Position numbers and translations under genes: made by a program
In this document: positions 44,573 to 53,956 of the stretch, piece by piece
How positions within the stretch are numbered: position 1 is the stretch's first letter
Layout: each line of letters opens with the position of its first letter
The notes under the pieces: generated by a model
What the model saw: only the letters and a program-made list of their open reading frames with translations
Told to the model about the DNA's origin: nothing
Databases searched by the model: none
Assembly: GCA_964648505.1 (NCBI GenBank)
Contig: CAZYMI010000001.1
Coordinates: 150,986-214,985 of the forward strand
Length of the DNA: 64,000 bases
DNA from: CAZYMI01 sp964648505
Lineage (GTDB): Bacteria; Pseudomonadota; Alphaproteobacteria; Micavibrionales; Micavibrionaceae
Direction: 5' to 3'

Positions 44573-45207
44573 CGTGCTGCCTGTTTGAGTGTCACATCTG
44601 GTTCCCTAAGATAATATGGGCTTAACGGCTTTTGGGCAAGCACGCCCCCACTGGCATAATGCTTTAAAATCTCACCAAGGGGGGGGATCGTTACAGCCTT
44701 ATTGTGCCAGTGCGCTGGCACTTTTTCACCCAGATACGAAAAAAAGCGTTCAACACCATCCCCTAAGAACAACAAAGGTTGGTTTTCAAACTCTGTCAGT
44801 AACGTCTGGGGTTGCATCAAACAATCTCGATTTAAAATACTGGCATAAAAATCATCGCGACGGCTTTCAATGATAATTGCAGTATTCTGATCGGGGATCG
44901 AAAAACGAAACGCATCAAAACCAGAAAGACCTATACCTAAGCAATTGGTTGTTTGCACAATGGTGCGGGCCGTTGAAAGCCCCACTCTTAACCCTGTAAA
45001 ACTACCAGGACCATTGAGCGCAATAACCGCTTTTATATCGACAAAGTCCAAATCAGCTTGCGCCATCATCTCAACAATCAAAGGAACAAAACGCTCACTT
45101 TGGCCGCGATCCATCTGCTCATGCTTTTCAAAAAGCTTTCCTGAAGCAGCATGAAGAACCGCAACATGACATCCTGATAAAGATGTATCAAGCGCAAGAT
45201 AAGACAT
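44569..45207 (-). CDS. tsaB: tRNA threonylcarbamoyladenosine biosynthesis protein TsaB
   Basis: About 212 residues from ATG 45207. TsaB forms a complex with TsaD and TsaE to make t6A37 on ANN-decoding tRNAs. ASKHA-type N-terminus L-A-L-D-T-S-L-S-G-C, then ALNGPGSFTGLRVGLSTA with the family's P-G-S-F-T-G-L-R. It starts 2 bases past the nitroreductase stop and the mucR start overlaps its stop. Family proteases TsaD is not in view. Confidence 0.93.
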   Translation of the reverse strand: MSYLALDTSLSGCHVAVLHAASGKLFEKHEQMDRGQSERFVPLIVEMMAQADLDFVDIKAVIALNGPGSFTGLRVGLSTARTIVQTTNCLGIGLSGFDAFRFSIPDQNTAIIIESRRDDFYASILNRDCLMQPQTLLTEFENQPLLFLGDGVERFFSYLGEKVPAHWHNKAVTIPPLGEILKHYASGGVLAQKPLSPYYLREPDVTLKQAAR

Positions 45208-45209
45208 CG

Positions 45210-45803
45210 TCAAACAATCTTGCAAATATCATCAAAGTCAAAACGCGGACTGCGCGGAAAAAGCTTGGATGGATCACCGTAACCAACATTACAAATAAAG
45301 TTAGGCTCCACACTGGGTTGATCTTCAAAAAAAGCAGCTTTAACACCTGATTTATTAAAACCGGACATCGGTCCGCAATCAAGGCCAACAGCGCGTGCAG
45401 CCAGCATAAAGTACGCACCTTGTAAGGATGAATTGCGAAAAGCGGTTTCCTCAATCAAAGGCTGATTACCGACAAACCAGGCTTTAGCATCGGTATGGGG
45501 GAAAAGCTTTGGCATAAAATTATAAAATAATTTATCCATGCCTAGAATTGCCACAACAGGCGCTGTCATTGTTTTTTCAACATTACCTGCAGCAAGATGA
45601 GGCTTCAATTTTTCCTTCGCTTCTTTTGATATCACAAAAACGATCCGCATGGGCGAACAGTTTGCACTGGTGGGGCCCCATTTGCACAAATCATAAACTT
45701 TTTTTAGCACATCGCTTCCAACAGGCTTATCAAGCCATGCATTATGTGTGCGAGCGCCACGAAATATTGTATCAAGGGCTTGGTCATTCAAAGCATGTTC
45801 CAT
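45210..45803 (-). CDS. RutE/HadB-type nitroreductase family protein
   Basis: About 197 residues from ATG 45803, with AAGGAGAG six bases upstream. FMN-dependent nitroreductase fold: GARTHNAW, K-W-G-P-T-S-A-N, R-N-S-S-L-Q-G-A-Y, and AVGLDCGPMSGFN, a signature of the RutE subgroup (malonic semialdehyde reductase of pyrimidine degradation). No other rut genes are nearby, so the substrate is uncertain. Immediately upstream of tsaB. Confidence 0.85.
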   Translation of the reverse strand: MEHALNDQALDTIFRGARTHNAWLDKPVGSDVLKKVYDLCKWGPTSANCSPMRIVFVISKEAKEKLKPHLAAGNVEKTMTAPVVAILGMDKLFYNFMPKLFPHTDAKAWFVGNQPLIEETAFRNSSLQGAYFMLAARAVGLDCGPMSGFNKSGVKAAFFEDQPSVEPNFICNVGYGDPSKLFPRSPRFDFDDICKIV

Positions 45804-45903
45804 TGAAAAGCTCTCCTTATTAAGAGTTATAATAGACTTTAATCCGATGAAACCCAGCGTCAAGAGGCTTCCCCTAAAGCCTTTCCTTTCGTATGATCCA
45901 CCT

Positions 45904-46941
45904 ATGCGCTTTAGCCTTTTTACAGCTTTGTTCACAATTATTTGCTTTGCTTTTTACTTTGGTCAAAAAGTACTAGCACAGCCTGTGAATTCTGATTCAT
46001 ATACGCTTCCTACATTATCTTACCAATTCATTGGTGAAGATGATCTGCCTAACGCAAGCTTGCGGCAAGAACAGTTTTTAGAACAACTGTCAGTTATCAA
46101 AAAAAATTTCAGGCCTGTAAGCGCCAGTGTAGCGCTTGATATTATTTTGGGTAAAAAGAAATCGCTTCCTGGTGATGTATTCATCACCTTTGATATGGGG
46201 TTAAAAAATCAGTTTCGATCTGCGTTCCCGCTTTTAATAAAACAAAAAATACCTTTCCTTGTTTTTATCGATCCGCAGGTCATCGATCAGGCTGATCCCC
46301 TCTTTTTGACGTGGGATCAAATTTCAGACCTGTCACGCAACTCCGATATTTCTTTTGGCTATCTGCCTGTAACACCATTGCCACAAAATCCAGAAACGTT
46401 ATCAGCCCGGTTGAATGCTGCTCAGGCCCGCTTACGTGAAAAAACTGGTCATAGCGCCCGTTTCTTTGCTTTTACAGATGGGTTTATTGATGCCTCTATT
46501 TTTTCAGCCCTAAAAAAAGCTAATTTCTCAATTGCTTTTACGCAAGCCTCAGGCCCTGCATCTTCCCAATCCAGCCTCTATGCACAGCCGCGCTTTGTCA
46601 TGACGGAAAATTATGGCGATCATGCCCGTTTTATACGCGCGCTTCATTCTCTGCCCCTGCCTGTGACAGATATAACACCCCAATCCTCTACCCTGAAGCA
46701 GAACCCCCCTTTAATTGGCTTTACGCTTGCCCCTGAATTTTCCAGTCGCTTTGAAGAACTGACCTGCTTTGCATCAGACAATATAAAAACGCAAAAAATT
46801 CGTATTGAAAATAACAGAATTGAACTCAGACTTGAAGAACCCTTCCCTGCAGACCGCGGGCGGGTAAATTGTATTATGCCCGAAGGGGAAGAAGGCCAAG
46901 ATCAACGCTGGCGCTGGCTGGGATTACTGTTTGGTAACTAG
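45904..46941 (+). CDS. NodB-fold polysaccharide deacetylase-like pseudoenzyme
   Basis: 345 residues from ATG 45904, which gives a signal peptide (through VLAQP, near residue 23); ATG 45847 is possible. The N-terminal strand and helix pattern (VFITFDMGLKNQF, then P-F-L-V-F-I-D-P-Q-V) matches the NodB deacetylase fold, but the metal-binding T-F-D-D-G is T-F-D-M-G and the H-S/T-x-x-H motif is missing (S-F-G-Y-L-P there). It is therefore predicted to be catalytically inactive, secreted, and perhaps carbohydrate-binding. Its C-terminal 90 residues are a separate domain. Confidence 0.72.
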   Translation: MRFSLFTALFTIICFAFYFGQKVLAQPVNSDSYTLPTLSYQFIGEDDLPNASLRQEQFLEQLSVIKKNFRPVSASVALDIILGKKKSLPGDVFITFDMGLKNQFRSAFPLLIKQKIPFLVFIDPQVIDQADPLFLTWDQISDLSRNSDISFGYLPVTPLPQNPETLSARLNAAQARLREKTGHSARFFAFTDGFIDASIFSALKKANFSIAFTQASGPASSQSSLYAQPRFVMTENYGDHARFIRALHSLPLPVTDITPQSSTLKQNPPLIGFTLAPEFSSRFEELTCFASDNIKTQKIRIENNRIELRLEEPFPADRGRVNCIMPEGEEGQDQRWRWLGLLFGN

Positions 46942-47489
46942 TCTTCAACCGCGCGAACTTCCAAAACTTCAGGCACATAATGATGTAACATACGTTCAAT
47001 GCCTGATTTTAAAGTTGCCGTTGATGATGGGCAGCCCGCACAAGCCCCCCGCATACGCAAATAAACAATACCTTTTTCAAAGGACTGAAATTCGATATCA
47101 CCGCCATCTTGTGCAACAGAAGGTCGCACCCTTGTATCAAGAATATCTTTTATTTGAAGAACAAGCTCTGAATCAAGATCATCCTGTTTTGCTTTGTTGA
47201 TCTCTTGCTTTACTAATGGCTGTTGCGAAGAAAATTGTTCCATTATCGCTGATAAAATAAAAGCTTTAAGCTGCGCCCATTCTTTATCATCTGTTTTGGT
47301 AACCGAAATAAAATCTGCGCCGTAAAAAACTCGGGTGATTCCATTAAAAGAAAAAAGTTTAGATGCAAGCGGTGATTGTTTTGCTTCTTCAGCATTCCGA
47401 AATTCTGCAACGCCCGAAGGCATAACAACTTCCCCTGGAATAAATTTCAGGGTTGCTGGATTGGGGGTTGGTTCTGTTTGTATAAACAT
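46938..47489 (-). CDS. NifU-family (Nfu-type) iron-sulfur carrier
   Basis: 183 residues. The N-terminal Nfu_N domain begins IQTEPTPNPATLKFIPG, the usual alphaproteobacterial and mitochondrial form. The C-terminal NifU domain has RPSVAQDGGDIEF and C-A-G-C-P-S-S (near residue 155), the cluster-binding C-x-x-C. It is expected to carry [4Fe-4S] clusters to apoproteins. Convergent with the NodB-like gene, 4-base overlap. Universal stress protein gene lies 18 bases upstream. Confidence 0.95.
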   Translation of the reverse strand: MFIQTEPTPNPATLKFIPGEVVMPSGVAEFRNAEEAKQSPLASKLFSFNGITRVFYGADFISVTKTDDKEWAQLKAFILSAIMEQFSSQQPLVKQEINKAKQDDLDSELVLQIKDILDTRVRPSVAQDGGDIEFQSFEKGIVYLRMRGACAGCPSSTATLKSGIERMLHHYVPEVLEVRAVED

Positions 47490-47507
47490 AGCTTCTAAAA
47501 TAGGGCA

Positions 47508-48008
47508 TTATGCCAGATCGTCAATCCTGCTCATATCAATCCCGGCGGGCACCACTACAAGCGGCACGGCAAGCTGGTTGCGGCCTTTACCGGTAAAATA
47601 ACTGATCAGTGGCCCCGATGTAGCCCCCGAGGACTGGCTGCCAAGTACAAGCGCCATAATTGTAGGGTCGCGGTTAATCACATCAACAACACACTGCGCT
47701 TTTTCCCCTTGTTCAATAATGATGCCCGATACCAGCCCCGTCAAATCATGCACAATATGAGTGATACCGCTCAAAAATGCTTCAGCCCTAAGGCGCATAT
47801 CGTGATTAATCCGCGCTTCAACCTGGCTCCAATGCTGAAAATCCCCCGGCTCTAGAACATGCAAAATTAAAACATGTCCACGTCGTGCCGAGGCCAGATG
47901 TGTTGTATATTTTAAAGCCAACATAAATTCTTGAGTTTCATCTGCAACAACCAGATAAACCCCACCGTCACCAACGCGTCTTTTTGATGGTTTTTCCAAA
48001 ATGTCCAT
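47508..48008 (-). CDS. Universal stress protein family protein
   Basis: 166 residues, single Usp domain. Strand 1 is V-Y-L-V-V-A-D-E-T-Q-E-F, then A-L-K-Y-T-T-H-L-A, a long helix, and the nucleotide-binding loop region M-A-L-V-L-G-S-Q-S-S-G-A-T-S-G, which resembles the G-x2-G-x9-G-S ATP-binding pattern. Three bases follow the TIGR02186 gene, so it is the last-but-one gene of the TauE-TIGR02186-Usp-Nfu run. Confidence 0.85.
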   Translation of the reverse strand: MDILEKPSKRRVGDGGVYLVVADETQEFMLALKYTTHLASARRGHVLILHVLEPGDFQHWSQVEARINHDMRLRAEAFLSGITHIVHDLTGLVSGIIIEQGEKAQCVVDVINRDPTIMALVLGSQSSGATSGPLISYFTGKGRNQLAVPLVVVPAGIDMSRIDDLA

Positions 48009-48011
48009 GCC

Positions 48012-48755
48012 CTAATCCCTCCTTAAGGCAATATTGGCGATCAGCCCGGCAAACAAGGCCAGCATAATCGTCCCCAAACCATAGAACAAAGCATGATCTA
48101 TTGCAAAACTATGCACGGATGCCGAAAAACCCACCTGTGCTACACGTACATCCACACGGTCTTGGGCAGCCACCTTACCGTCTTGAAACAAATAGGCTGT
48201 AACATCATAAAATCCGGTTGGTGCATTGGCGGGTATAGAAAAACTGGTTTTAAAAAAACCTTCTGAAATGACTTTAATCTGCTGAGGTTTTTGCGCCACA
48301 AGCTTTTTCTTTTGCTGGCCTTGAACCAGTGCAGATAAAAACATTTTACGACGTTCACCAACATCTCGCTTTCTTTCGCATTGAAAATCGAAAGCCTCAG
48401 GGCCAATGCCTTGGTTTTTTAAAAAATTCCCGCGTTGCAAGGAACTGGTCGCGGCATAATCATAGAATGTGGGTACATCTTTGAACGTCACATCATCAGC
48501 GTTCATCCACATACCCATCGCGTTGCGCTTCTGGCGCACCGTAATATCTGATTGCGGCCCACGCACAACCACAACAATATCAGCCGGAGAATGATACGTC
48601 CCATACACATTCAGCGTGGTGCCCGAAAAACCAAGGGTAATATCAACATGATCGAAAGGCAGATCAATTTTAATAGGGGCTGCCTTTGCATAGACAGGAA
48701 CGCAGACAAACAATAAAAATACACTTAAATATATGCATAATTTTACATTCATCAT
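48012..48755 (-). CDS. TIGR02186 family membrane protein
   Basis: 247 residues. Signal-like N-terminal helix (about 5-24), a beta-rich extracytoplasmic domain with V-D-I-T-L-G-F-S-G-T-T-L-N-V-Y-G, VVVRGPQSDI and G-V/I-G-P-E-A-F, and one C-terminal transmembrane helix near 222-242. It is a TIGR02186 member, an alphaproteobacterial family nearly always beside a TauE/SafE exporter, as here (overlap of 4 bases). The molecular function is unknown; probably an accessory to the exporter. Confidence 0.88.
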   Translation of the reverse strand: MMNVKLCIYLSVFLLFVCVPVYAKAAPIKIDLPFDHVDITLGFSGTTLNVYGTYHSPADIVVVVRGPQSDITVRQKRNAMGMWMNADDVTFKDVPTFYDYAATSSLQRGNFLKNQGIGPEAFDFQCERKRDVGERRKMFLSALVQGQQKKKLVAQKPQQIKVISEGFFKTSFSIPANAPTGFYDVTAYLFQDGKVAAQDRVDVRVAQVGFSASVHSFAIDHALFYGLGTIMLALFAGLIANIALRRD

Positions 48756-49666
48756 TCAACCATGATTGTAAAAATTTCCGTTGGCCTAACCAGCAGATCA
48801 ACACCCAGCTTTGCAGCCACCATTAAAACAAGTAAGGCTAGCGCAAAACGCGCCCTTCCCCCGCGTAAATATTTTGCCGCACGCGCACCAATCTGCGCGC
48901 CAACAACGCTTCCAGCAATTAATAATGAAGCCAAAACAAGATCGACTGTGCGGTTAGAAAGCGCGTGCATCAATGTTGAAAAAGCCGATGTGACCACAAT
49001 TTGATAAAGCGATGTTCCCACAACAAGCAAAGCAGGCATGGATAAAAAATACAACATGGCGGGCACCATGATAAAACCACCACCCACGCCCATAATAGAA
49101 ACCAAAAGACCGCCAACAAATCCAATCACAGCAGGGATCAGTGCGCTTGTTGTAATGCCTGAGCGTTTATATGTTTTTTGATAAGGAAGACGTGCGATAA
49201 AATTTGAAAACCATGTCAATTTTGATGTCGGTTTTGAGGCTCTACCACGGGTAAAATACGCATAAGTTGATTCCCAAAACATGCTCAGTCCAATAAAGCC
49301 AAGCAAAATCACATAAAGCAAAGGGATAACAAAATCCATCTGCCCATAAGATTTGATTAAGGCAAAAATACCAATACCAATAACAGAACCGGCTACAGAC
49401 CCAATCAGCATGCTGTGCCCCATTTCACGGTCAACATTACCTTTACGCAAATGATAAAGTGTTCCTGAAAATGATGATGCTAAAAGCTGCGCCGATTGCG
49501 TTCCCACGGCTATCGCAGGGGGAATGCCCATAAAAATCAAAAAGGGAGTCGCTAAAAACCCGCCCCCCACACCAAAAACGCCAGAGAGAAAACCGACAAT
49601 CACGCCAAGGCCAAGTACCGCCTGCGCACTGATCGCCATTTCAGCAATAGGGAGATAAATATCCAT
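48752..49666 (-). CDS. TauE/SafE-family sulfite or sulfonate exporter
   Basis: 304 residues from ATG 49666 (ATG 49693 with AGGG upstream is an alternative). About eight membrane helices in two halves, each with the glycine-rich motif of the family: GVFGVGGGFLATPF and then SIMGVGGGFIMVPAM. The family exports sulfite, sulfoacetate or related anions. TIGR02186 follows directly on the same strand. A regulator is not in view. Confidence 0.9.
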   Translation of the reverse strand: MDIYLPIAEMAISAQAVLGLGVIVGFLSGVFGVGGGFLATPFLIFMGIPPAIAVGTQSAQLLASSFSGTLYHLRKGNVDREMGHSMLIGSVAGSVIGIGIFALIKSYGQMDFVIPLLYVILLGFIGLSMFWESTYAYFTRGRASKPTSKLTWFSNFIARLPYQKTYKRSGITTSALIPAVIGFVGGLLVSIMGVGGGFIMVPAMLYFLSMPALLVVGTSLYQIVVTSAFSTLMHALSNRTVDLVLASLLIAGSVVGAQIGARAAKYLRGGRARFALALLVLMVAAKLGVDLLVRPTEIFTIMVE

Positions 49667-49754
49667 AGCGCATGATCGACTGATTGGCCGCATCACGCAA
49701 TACCCTGCAATGCATCATTGCGAACTTTTTATCAATTTAATGATTTGATATTAT

Positions 49755-50429
49755 TTAATATACTGTGTTTGTGATGCCGTCCGGATTTTCAAGCCGAACC
49801 CGCTGATTAGTGATGAAATCACGATAATCACCTGTCGCCAGCTCATGATGGGTTTTGCGCATATCCACCGATTTTGCAATGCTTTCAAATAAAGGCAGCC
49901 ACTTGTTAAAGGCTGATACTTCTGACGAACAATCAAAAACATAGGCTTCATCAAAGTAAACCCCAGCAAACATAATGGCTGTGCGCTGAATAAAAGGATC
50001 AGGGTTAACAGGCGTATATGAAACCACAGCCCTGCTGGCAAAGGCCTTGCCTATACCTTTATGATCTTCAATGGAATGAAACTGAACATTATCAAATTCA
50101 CCCGTATATTCTTCCCAAAAATCTTTTGAATACGCAAATTGCTGAACCGCATCTGAAAGCCACACTGGATAGACCGTGAATCTGTTATCTGCCCGGGCGC
50201 GCAGGCGACAAATGGGCTGGCCTTGCGTATCGGGGCCGGCTAGGCGCACGAGTTCGTCGGGTTTGCGCGTGCTTAATCGCTTCCATGTATCAGGAAAAGT
50301 GAGGCTTGCACCTGACTGAGGGTCTTGCCAGACAAAATAATCAGCCTTTGCGGGCGCGGCGCTGGTCAGAACAATGCCTGTTAAAACAATACCCGAGATC
50401 AAAATACAAATCAGCTTTTTCATACCCAT
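49755..50429 (-). CDS. Secreted protein of unknown function
   Basis: About 224 residues from ATG 50429 (AAGG six bases upstream). Signal peptide ends near A-P-A-K-A-D-Y. The mature part has D-P-Q-S-G-A-S-L-T-F-P-D-T-W-K-R, then an F-A-Y-S-K-D-F-W-E-E-Y block and Y-V-F-D-C-S-S. I recognise it only as a conserved alphaproteobacterial hypothetical. Encoded 34 bases after trpS, possibly co-transcribed. Confidence 0.72.
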   Translation of the reverse strand: MGMKKLICILISGIVLTGIVLTSAAPAKADYFVWQDPQSGASLTFPDTWKRLSTRKPDELVRLAGPDTQGQPICRLRARADNRFTVYPVWLSDAVQQFAYSKDFWEEYTGEFDNVQFHSIEDHKGIGKAFASRAVVSYTPVNPDPFIQRTAIMFAGVYFDEAYVFDCSSEVSAFNKWLPLFESIAKSVDMRKTHHELATGDYRDFITNQRVRLENPDGITNTVY

Positions 50430-50463
50430 ATTGTGCCTTGGAATAAACAAAAAGGCAAAAGCT

Positions 50464-51465
50464 CTATTTGCTCCAAAACCCCATGATTTTTATGACTTCT
50501 TGTATAACCGGCTCGGCTATTGCATTAGCTTTGTCTGCTCCATGGGCTAAAATACGGTCAATTTCGGCTGAATCTGCCAAAAGTCCGTTCATTTTTAAAG
50601 TGATCGGCCCAAGCGTGGACACAGCAAGATCTGTCAAAGAAGCCTTAAATTCTGAAAAACTTTTCCCGGCAAATCGGGCCATAACCTGCGCCCGGCTTTC
50701 CCCCGATAAAGCAGCATAAATTGTCAAAAGGTTTAACGCTTCTGGCCGCCCTTCAGCTTCAGCATCTGTGCCGGGCACCGGAAGAGGATCCGTTTTTGCT
50801 TTTTTAAATTTAGCAGCAATGTCATCGGCAGAATCTGTCAGGTTGATACGCGAATAATCGCTCTCATCCGACTTGCTCATTTTTTTTGTGCCGTCACGCA
50901 AGCTCATAACCCGGGCTGCTTCCCCCAGAATAACCGATTCAGGGCGGGGGAAAAAATCATGGCCATACCTATGGTTGAACGTGTCGGCAATCTCGCGTGC
51001 AAGCTCCAGATGCTGGCGTTGATCTTCGCCAACAGGTACATGTGTTGCTTTATACAATAAAATATCAGCTGCCATTAATACCGGATATGAATATAAGCCC
51101 AGTCCGGCTTTTTCTTTGTCCTTGCCCGCTTTGTCCTTAAACTGGGTCATACGGTTAAGCTTACCAATCTGGGTCATGGTTGCAAAAAGCCACATCAACT
51201 GGGAATGCGCCGGCACAGCAGACTGGGGAAAAATTGTAGCACGCAACGGGTCAACACCTGCGGCAATATAGGCTGCAGCAATTTCGCGGGTGGCCTGCTT
51301 AAGATGATGTGATTCATAAGGCGCGGTAATTGCATGCAGGTCAACCACACAAAACAAACAATCATAATCATGCTGCAAACGAACCCAATTCTTAAGCGCA
51401 CCTAAGTAATTCCCTAAATGAAGGCGGTTGGTGGGCTGCATGCCCGATAAAATTCTATTCGTCAT
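50464..51465 (-). CDS. trpS: Tryptophanyl-tRNA synthetase
   Basis: 333 residues. Class I synthetase charging tRNA-Trp. HIGH-type motif PTNRLHLGNYLGAL near residue 11, KMSKS at KKMSKSDES (near 197), G-E-D-Q-R-Q-H-L-E-L-A tRNA/substrate region in the middle. Overlaps the murJ stop by 4 bases. Family-typical length. Confidence 0.97.
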   Translation of the reverse strand: MTNRILSGMQPTNRLHLGNYLGALKNWVRLQHDYDCLFCVVDLHAITAPYESHHLKQATREIAAAYIAAGVDPLRATIFPQSAVPAHSQLMWLFATMTQIGKLNRMTQFKDKAGKDKEKAGLGLYSYPVLMAADILLYKATHVPVGEDQRQHLELAREIADTFNHRYGHDFFPRPESVILGEAARVMSLRDGTKKMSKSDESDYSRINLTDSADDIAAKFKKAKTDPLPVPGTDAEAEGRPEALNLLTIYAALSGESRAQVMARFAGKSFSEFKASLTDLAVSTLGPITLKMNGLLADSAEIDRILAHGADKANAIAEPVIQEVIKIMGFWSK

Positions 51466-53015
51466 GTTTTGATCTTTCTAGAAAAATAAGTACGCAATTC
51501 TTGAATTGATAAGACGCCTGATACAAAGATGCACGCCCCATACACAATCATAGAGACAACAACAAGCCCAACCAATGCCAAAGATTTTATAAACACGGTG
51601 CTGTGAAAAAAATCTTGAAGGCCTATTGCAAATCCCAGAACACATAAACCCATCACAGCTGTGCTTAAGGCAATTTTTGGCATGGCCTGACGCAACCTGT
51701 CATCAAAGCGAATTTCAGCGTGTGAACGCACACCGCGCCACAGCAAATAAATTTGCAGCCAGCCAGAAATTGCTGTTGAAAGGGCAATCCCCGCAACGCC
51801 CATAAACTGAATGAAAATCAGTGAAAGAACAATATTTACAAGCGCTGAAATTATCGCGATTTTAACAGGTGTTTTTGTATCCTGATCAGCCCAGTACGTG
51901 GTCGCAAAAACTTTTGAAATCACATACGCAGGAAGCCCCATGGCATACAAGGATAAAACAACGGATGTTGCCGCACTGTCTTTTGCTGTGAATTGTCCAT
52001 GTTCAAATAAAGTTGAGATGATAGGCGGCGCACAAATCATTAAAGCGGCGGCTGCCGGCAGGCATAAAATCAACCCATATTCGATGGATCGGTTGTAAAG
52101 ATCGCGCACAAGGTGATGGTTTTTTGCAGCAAGCGCTTTCGAAAACATAGGTAACAAAGCTGTCCCGATTGCAACGCCAATAACACTTAAAGGAAGCTGA
52201 TTAAGCCTATCTGCATAATATAAATGTGAAATCGCACCTGTTGCAAGAAGCGATGCAATCATCATATCTGCAAACATATTAATCTGATAAACCCCCGCCC
52301 CTAAAATACCGGGGCCCATAAGTTTAAAAAGTTTGCGCATATCCTCATTAAGCTTAGGGCGCATCACTGGAATTCGGTATCCAAGTTTACGCAGGCAAAA
52401 ATAAAGCCAACCACATTGTAAAATCCCTGAAAACGATATGGCTGTTGCAAGTGTTTGTGCTGGGTAATCAAGATAATGCGCGCCAAAATAAAGTCCGCCC
52501 ATCCAGCTTATATTAAACAAGATTGGTGCAGCCGCAAACGGCGCAAAATATCCTGCTGCATTCAAAACGCCGCCGAATAAGGCCGCCACAGAAATAAAAA
52601 GCAAATAAGGAAAAGTAATCTGCGTCATCGCCACAGCAAGACCATATCGAACAGGATCATCTTGAAACCCGGGCGCCAGACCATAAATAACCCAAGGCAT
52701 AAAAATAATAGCCAGCACAACAAAGGGCAGCAAAATTGTAACCATGACAGAAGCTGCTTGCCCGGCAAACGCAAGGGCTGGGTCTTTGCCTTCTGCTTCC
52801 ATTTTTTTTGAATACATCGGGATAAAGGAAACACTAAAGGCGCCTTCGCCCGTTACGCGTCTGAAAAAATTCGGTAATTTCAAAGCTACAATAAAAGCAT
52901 CAGCCGCGGGGCCTGCTCCTAAAATATTGGCTGTCAGAACATCGCGCAAAAAGCCGGTGATCCTTGATGCAAATGTAAATCCGCCAACTGTTGCCATGGC
53001 CTTGAGTAGAGACAT
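51462..53015 (-). CDS. murJ: Lipid II flippase MurJ
   Basis: About 517 residues from ATG 53015 (a TTG four codons upstream is an alternative). MATE-like MOP protein with about 14 membrane helices that flips lipid II for peptidoglycan synthesis. N-terminal R-I-T-G-F-L-R-D-V-L-T-A and the conserved RRVTGEGAFSVSFIPMYS region near residue 55 with the periplasmic-face Arg and Glu. Divergent from ubiE with only 21 bases between starts, so shared promoter space is minimal. Confidence 0.96.
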   Translation of the reverse strand: MSLLKAMATVGGFTFASRITGFLRDVLTANILGAGPAADAFIVALKLPNFFRRVTGEGAFSVSFIPMYSKKMEAEGKDPALAFAGQAASVMVTILLPFVVLAIIFMPWVIYGLAPGFQDDPVRYGLAVAMTQITFPYLLFISVAALFGGVLNAAGYFAPFAAAPILFNISWMGGLYFGAHYLDYPAQTLATAISFSGILQCGWLYFCLRKLGYRIPVMRPKLNEDMRKLFKLMGPGILGAGVYQINMFADMMIASLLATGAISHLYYADRLNQLPLSVIGVAIGTALLPMFSKALAAKNHHLVRDLYNRSIEYGLILCLPAAAALMICAPPIISTLFEHGQFTAKDSAATSVVLSLYAMGLPAYVISKVFATTYWADQDTKTPVKIAIISALVNIVLSLIFIQFMGVAGIALSTAISGWLQIYLLWRGVRSHAEIRFDDRLRQAMPKIALSTAVMGLCVLGFAIGLQDFFHSTVFIKSLALVGLVVVSMIVYGACIFVSGVLSIQELRTYFSRKIKT

Positions 53016-53036
53016 AATTTGTGTCAAACCTGCGTG

Positions 53037-53801
53037 ATGATTAAAAATCCTGAACGTTCATGGTTTGGCACAAAACAAGTCTCTCCGGAAGAGAAAACAC
53101 GCCTTGTCGAAAGCGTGTTCTCATCTGTTGCCCGCCGCTATGACCTGATGAATGATTTAATGTCAGCCGGTATACACCGGCTGTGGAAAGACCGTTTGGT
53201 GCGTGAAATTGCACCACAAAAAGGGCTGGATTACTTAGATGTTGCAGGCGGCACAGGCGACATAGCCTTTCGTATTTATGACCGTTTGGGCGATGAAGCC
53301 CCTATTATGGCCAATATTATGGTATGCGACCTGACGCAGGAAATGCTTGATGAAGGGCGCGCCCGCGCTATCGATACAGGTCGAATCAAGGGGTTATCCT
53401 GGAAACAAGGGAATGCCGAAAAACTTCCCTTTGCCGATGATTCGTTCGATGTTTACACAATTTCTTTTGGCTTACGTAATGTCACCCATATCGATAACGC
53501 CCTCAATGAAGCTTTCAGGGTGTTGCGCCCGGGCGGGCGATTCTTTTGTTTGGAGTTTTCAAAAGTAACTGATCCCGTCTTATCAAAATGTTATGACATT
53601 TACTCTGATCGGGTTATTCCAAAAATGGGAAAAATTGTCGCATCTGATTCTGAATCATATGCTTATCTTGTTGAAAGTATTCGTAAATTCCCTAATCAGG
53701 AGGATCTTGCTAAAAGGGTTCGCGAAGCTGGCTTTTCACCTGTCACGTACACCAATCTAAGCCTTGGAATTGCTTGCATTCATGAAGGCTGGAAGATCTG
53801 A
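53037..53801 (+). CDS. ubiE: Ubiquinone/menaquinone C-methyltransferase
   Basis: 254 residues from ATG 53037. SAM-dependent C-methylation of the quinone ring. Motifs: VFSSVARRYDLMNDLMSAG, SAM loop LDVAGGTGDIAF, GNAEKLPFADDSFD, and the C-terminal SFGLRNV followed by E-F-S-K. The organism therefore makes ubiquinone. Family identity is clear by these four blocks. Divergent from murJ. Confidence 0.96.
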   Translation: MIKNPERSWFGTKQVSPEEKTRLVESVFSSVARRYDLMNDLMSAGIHRLWKDRLVREIAPQKGLDYLDVAGGTGDIAFRIYDRLGDEAPIMANIMVCDLTQEMLDEGRARAIDTGRIKGLSWKQGNAEKLPFADDSFDVYTISFGLRNVTHIDNALNEAFRVLRPGGRFFCLEFSKVTDPVLSKCYDIYSDRVIPKMGKIVASDSESYAYLVESIRKFPNQEDLAKRVREAGFSPVTYTNLSLGIACIHEGWKI

Positions 53802-53956
53802 TTTTAAGTCTGCAGGCGTACATTTTCCGAAAACCTATAAAATTATCTTGATTTCTGATTATAGCTGTGCGAACTCTCCTGTTAGTTTCACGGAACGCTG
53901 TGTCACATCGACGTTGCCGGAAATAATTTTAACATTACGAAGAAGGGCAACTTCCC

